Assembly (NCBI GenBank): GCA_903930515.1
Contig: CAIYYW010000280.1
Span: 1-9,953, forward strand
From: an uncultured delta proteobacterium
Lineage (GTDB): Bacteria > RBG-13-61-14 > DRUE01
Reading direction: 5' to 3'
DNA: 9,953 nt
A program made the translations under genes and the position numbers. Positions 8,042-9,953 of this stretch are shown piece by piece. Position 1 is the stretch's first letter. Each line of letters opens with the position of its first letter. The notes under the pieces are model-generated. The model worked only from the letters and a program-made list of their open reading frames with translations, was not told where the DNA came from and searched no databases.

Positions 8042-8663
8042 CCGCATGGAGAATCTCTGGTTCGGACCCCACCCAGAAATGATCCGCGGATTTGATCACC
8101 ATAAGTTTTGAGTCCGATCCCCCGGACGGCAGCAGCGGCTGATATTGCTGGCGCCTGAAAAACTGGTCCCGGCCTCCGGAAAGGATCAGGGTCGGAACCC
8201 GGAGCGGAATGACCCTGCGCAAAGTTTCGTCTTTATTGATCCCGGACTCCGGCAGCATCGGGCTGACCAGGATCAAGGCAGTGGGCTTCAGGCCTTTGGC
8301 GATGGCGGATAAAACGACCAGTCCTCCGAAGGAATACCCGCAAACAATCACCCGGTCGGGATTTGCCTCTGGGTCGGTCCGGATGAATTCGCAGGCGGCA
8401 ACCAGGTCTTGCGCTTCTCCATCAATTTCGCCGTAACTCCCGCGGCTTTTGCCCACACCCCGGAAGTTGAAGCAAAGCGTGAGAAAGCCGGAACCGCACA
8501 GGGCGTCCCTGAGCGCGTACACCACATTATTGTCCATTGATCCGCCGAAAAGCGGATGCGGATGCGCGACCACGGCAACGGGAAAAGGCCCTTCCCCTTT
8601 GGGCGGGCTGACCATTCCTTCCAGCCGGAGCTTCCCGCTCTTAAACTCAATCCTTCCCGGCAT
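8004..8663 (-). CDS. Alpha/beta hydrolase, COG2945-like
   Basis: A 219-residue soluble serine hydrolase from ATG 8663. The N-terminal AHPHPLFGGSMDN (33-45) is the signature of the small alpha/beta hydrolase group COG2945, and FNFRGVGKSRG (65-75) follows. The nucleophile is S111 in GYSFGG (109-114). The predicted acid is D166 in SGGRDQFF and the catalytic histidine is H195 in SADHFWVG, so the triad looks complete. Length is normal for the family, with no signal peptide. The substrate is unknown: relatives are usually annotated only as hydrolases or esterases. The start lies one base after the TAA of the upstream gene, with GGAG at 8674-8677, so the two are cotranscribed and probably coupled. 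The longer in-frame start at 8792 would run inside the neighbour and adds residues unlike the family. The 3' end overlaps the convergent membrane-protein gene by 38 bp. Confidence 0.88.
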   Translation of the reverse strand: MPGRIEFKSGKLRLEGMVSPPKGEGPFPVAVVAHPHPLFGGSMDNNVVYALRDALCGSGFLTLCFNFRGVGKSRGSYGEIDGEAQDLVAACEFIRTDPEANPDRVIVCGYSFGGLVVLSAIAKGLKPTALILVSPMLPESGINKDETLRRVIPLRVPTLILSGGRDQFFRRQQYQPLLPSGGSDSKLMVIKSADHFWVGSEPEILHAVRGFPGLIAANP

Positions 8664-8664
8664 C

Positions 8665-9953
8665 TTATTTCCGCTCCAATTCCCCCATCCGTTCCGCCAG
8701 CCGGAACAGGCCGGGAAAGCCCAGGAGCGGAACCAGCTCCGAGGGCGCCAGGAACAGGTTGGAAAAAGGAGTCCGGATCCGGGGATACCCAAGCTGGGAG
8801 GGTTCCAGCTTGAGATACTGGTGGAATGAGTTGGTCTCCTGAGCTCGCTTCAAGCGCTCGTTTTTCAACCAGGGAAAAAGCGCCGCCAGGGTTTTGCCCA
8901 GGTCATCCTCGTGCAAGGGCTTGACCTCGCCCTTGCGCCGGCCGTAGCAGATTGAGACCAGTTTAGACGCCCCGGTCAGGGGCCGGGCGCAAATCAAAAA
9001 TTCCTTCGGGTCTTCCGTCCGGCCGGAAATCCAGACCGCCCGGTCCGCCATTGCCTCGGGCCAGAACTCCGCTTTCAGCTCGTAATAATGAGTGAAGATG
9101 ACGCTCCGGGGAAACCGCTCGGCCAGCGATTTAGCCACCCGGCTCTCCCGGTCTTTTTCGCTGAGCAATTCCAGCACCGATCCCGGACCGGCGAAGAAAA
9201 TGTCCGCTTGAATTTTTCTCCCGGACCGGAACTGAATTTCCTTGAGTTCTTTCCCCTCCACCCCGAGCGACACCGGCTCTTCGCTCACCAGGCTCTTGCT
9301 CGCGTTCAACATTTCAAAAAAACCGGTCCAGCTTTCCCTCCCCTCGGCCATCCCGGCCTCTCCGGAAAGCAAATACCTCCAGAGCAAAGCCGCGCTGAAG
9401 AGCGGACCGGCCTCCTGGAAATGCGGGGAAAATATTCTCAAGGGCGCGATCAGGATTTCGCACAACTCGCGGGAAAGTCCGCTCTCGCCGATCAAGTTCC
9501 CGATCGTTAATTCCTGGGCCGGGAGCTTCCGCGCCCGCGAAAGCGTCCTGAGAAAATATTCCGCGCTTTTCCGACTGGAAATGATCGGAAATTCCCGGAC
9601 CCGTTCCTCAAATTCCTTGCCCAGCCGGACCAGCCGGTCCAGGGCGGAGGAAAACTTTTGGGCTTCCCCGGCCAGGTCCCGTTTAAAGGAAAAATCGCGG
9701 CGGGGCCGGTCCCAGAAGAAGTCCAGGCGGTATTTTTGGGAGATGATCTGGAAGTCGGGGATATAGGAAGACTTTTCTTTTTTGAGCGGAAGGCCGATCC
9801 GTCCGCAGATGATCTGAGAGCGGAAGGGGTCGAGCAAAAGCGCTCCGGGAGCGTCTTCCAGGTTCTGCTTGTTTGCCGCCACCCGGACCTTCTTGCCCAG
9901 CAAATGCAGGCAAGCGGCAAAGACCAGGTCGGAAAAATTGTCCGCCAGAATCA
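8665..9953 (-). CDS. FAD-dependent desaturase/amine-oxidase-like protein, 5' end cut off, cofactor motifs degenerate
   Basis: The frame is open to the window edge, with 428 residues visible, so the true start lies beyond 9953. The visible N-terminus (ILADNFSDLVFAACLHLL, then GKKVRVAA) fits the first strand-helix-strand of a Rossmann FAD site in spacing. The GxGxxG glycines read A, N, D, and the acidic residue ending the second strand is alanine. The middle has a typical GKELKEIQFRSGRKIQADI segment (strands around a substrate/FAD domain crossover). The end, NLFLAPSELVPLLGF, parallels the family's C-terminal FAD contact, with PS where GD is usual. The order of parts suggests the phytoene desaturase/amine oxidase superfamily, but cofactor binding may be lost. 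It is the upstream partner of the hydrolase gene, one base apart. Family assignment is moderate and the function unknown. Confidence 0.55.
   Translation of the reverse strand, partial: ILADNFSDLVFAACLHLLGKKVRVAANKQNLEDAPGALLLDPFRSQIICGRIGLPLKKEKSSYIPDFQIISQKYRLDFFWDRPRRDFSFKRDLAGEAQKFSSALDRLVRLGKEFEERVREFPIISSRKSAEYFLRTLSRARKLPAQELTIGNLIGESGLSRELCEILIAPLRIFSPHFQEAGPLFSAALLWRYLLSGEAGMAEGRESWTGFFEMLNASKSLVSEEPVSLGVEGKELKEIQFRSGRKIQADIFFAGPGSVLELLSEKDRESRVAKSLAERFPRSVIFTHYYELKAEFWPEAMADRAVWISGRTEDPKEFLICARPLTGASKLVSICYGRRKGEVKPLHEDDLGKTLAALFPWLKNERLKRAQETNSFHQYLKLEPSQLGYPRIRTPFSNLFLAPSELVPLLGFPGLFRLAERMGELERK

Noticed and set aside
8664-8792. Earlier start for the alpha/beta hydrolase
   Set aside because: The added tryptophan-rich residues come from an alternate frame of the upstream gene. 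ATG 8663, right after its TAA, gives the family's normal N-terminus.

Overview
The window is bacterial, densely coding and GC-rich (high 50s percent by eye), with GTG and ATG starts, purine-rich Shine-Dalgarno sites and almost no spacer DNA. No RNA gene, mobile element or CRISPR array was seen. Large tetratricopeptide (TPR) solenoid proteins, a stand-alone receiver protein and a TMTC-like membrane protein together suggest a Gram-negative bacterium with complex regulation. A myxobacterial or other former deltaproteobacterial lineage, or an uncultivated candidate phylum, would fit. This placement is a family-level impression, not a phylogenetic result.

Plus strand, 161-8041: three closely packed genes look like one operon behind a sigma70-type promoter (TTGACA at 104-109). 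The first encodes a 193-residue response regulator with an N-terminal four-cysteine zinc ribbon and a CheY-like receiver with all key residues. Seventeen bases later comes a 1972-residue protein. Most of it is a regular solenoid of about twenty 72-residue double-TPR units. Its C-terminal region reads as an M48 metallopeptidase fold whose zinc site (HExxH) has decayed to KWMEH. Four bases after its stop starts a 452-residue multi-pass membrane protein of the TMTC/GT-C-like type, with a short TPR tail. A reasonable hypothesis is a phosphorylation-switched regulator acting with a large protein-interaction scaffold and a membrane glycosyltransferase-like protein. No substrate can be named.

Minus strand, 9953-8004: two genes point toward the first operon, separated from each other by one base. 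The upstream one, cut by the window edge, resembles FAD-dependent desaturases/amine oxidases, but both recognisable FAD contact motifs are altered, so it may be a pseudo-enzyme. The downstream one is a compact, intact alpha/beta hydrolase (COG2945-like). The two convergent operons overlap by 38 bp at their stop codons, with no strong terminator visible.

The main points of interest are the zinc-ribbon receiver heading an operon with a giant TPR/pseudo-M48 protein, the unusually strict 72-residue repeat of that protein, and the degenerate FAD-like protein.
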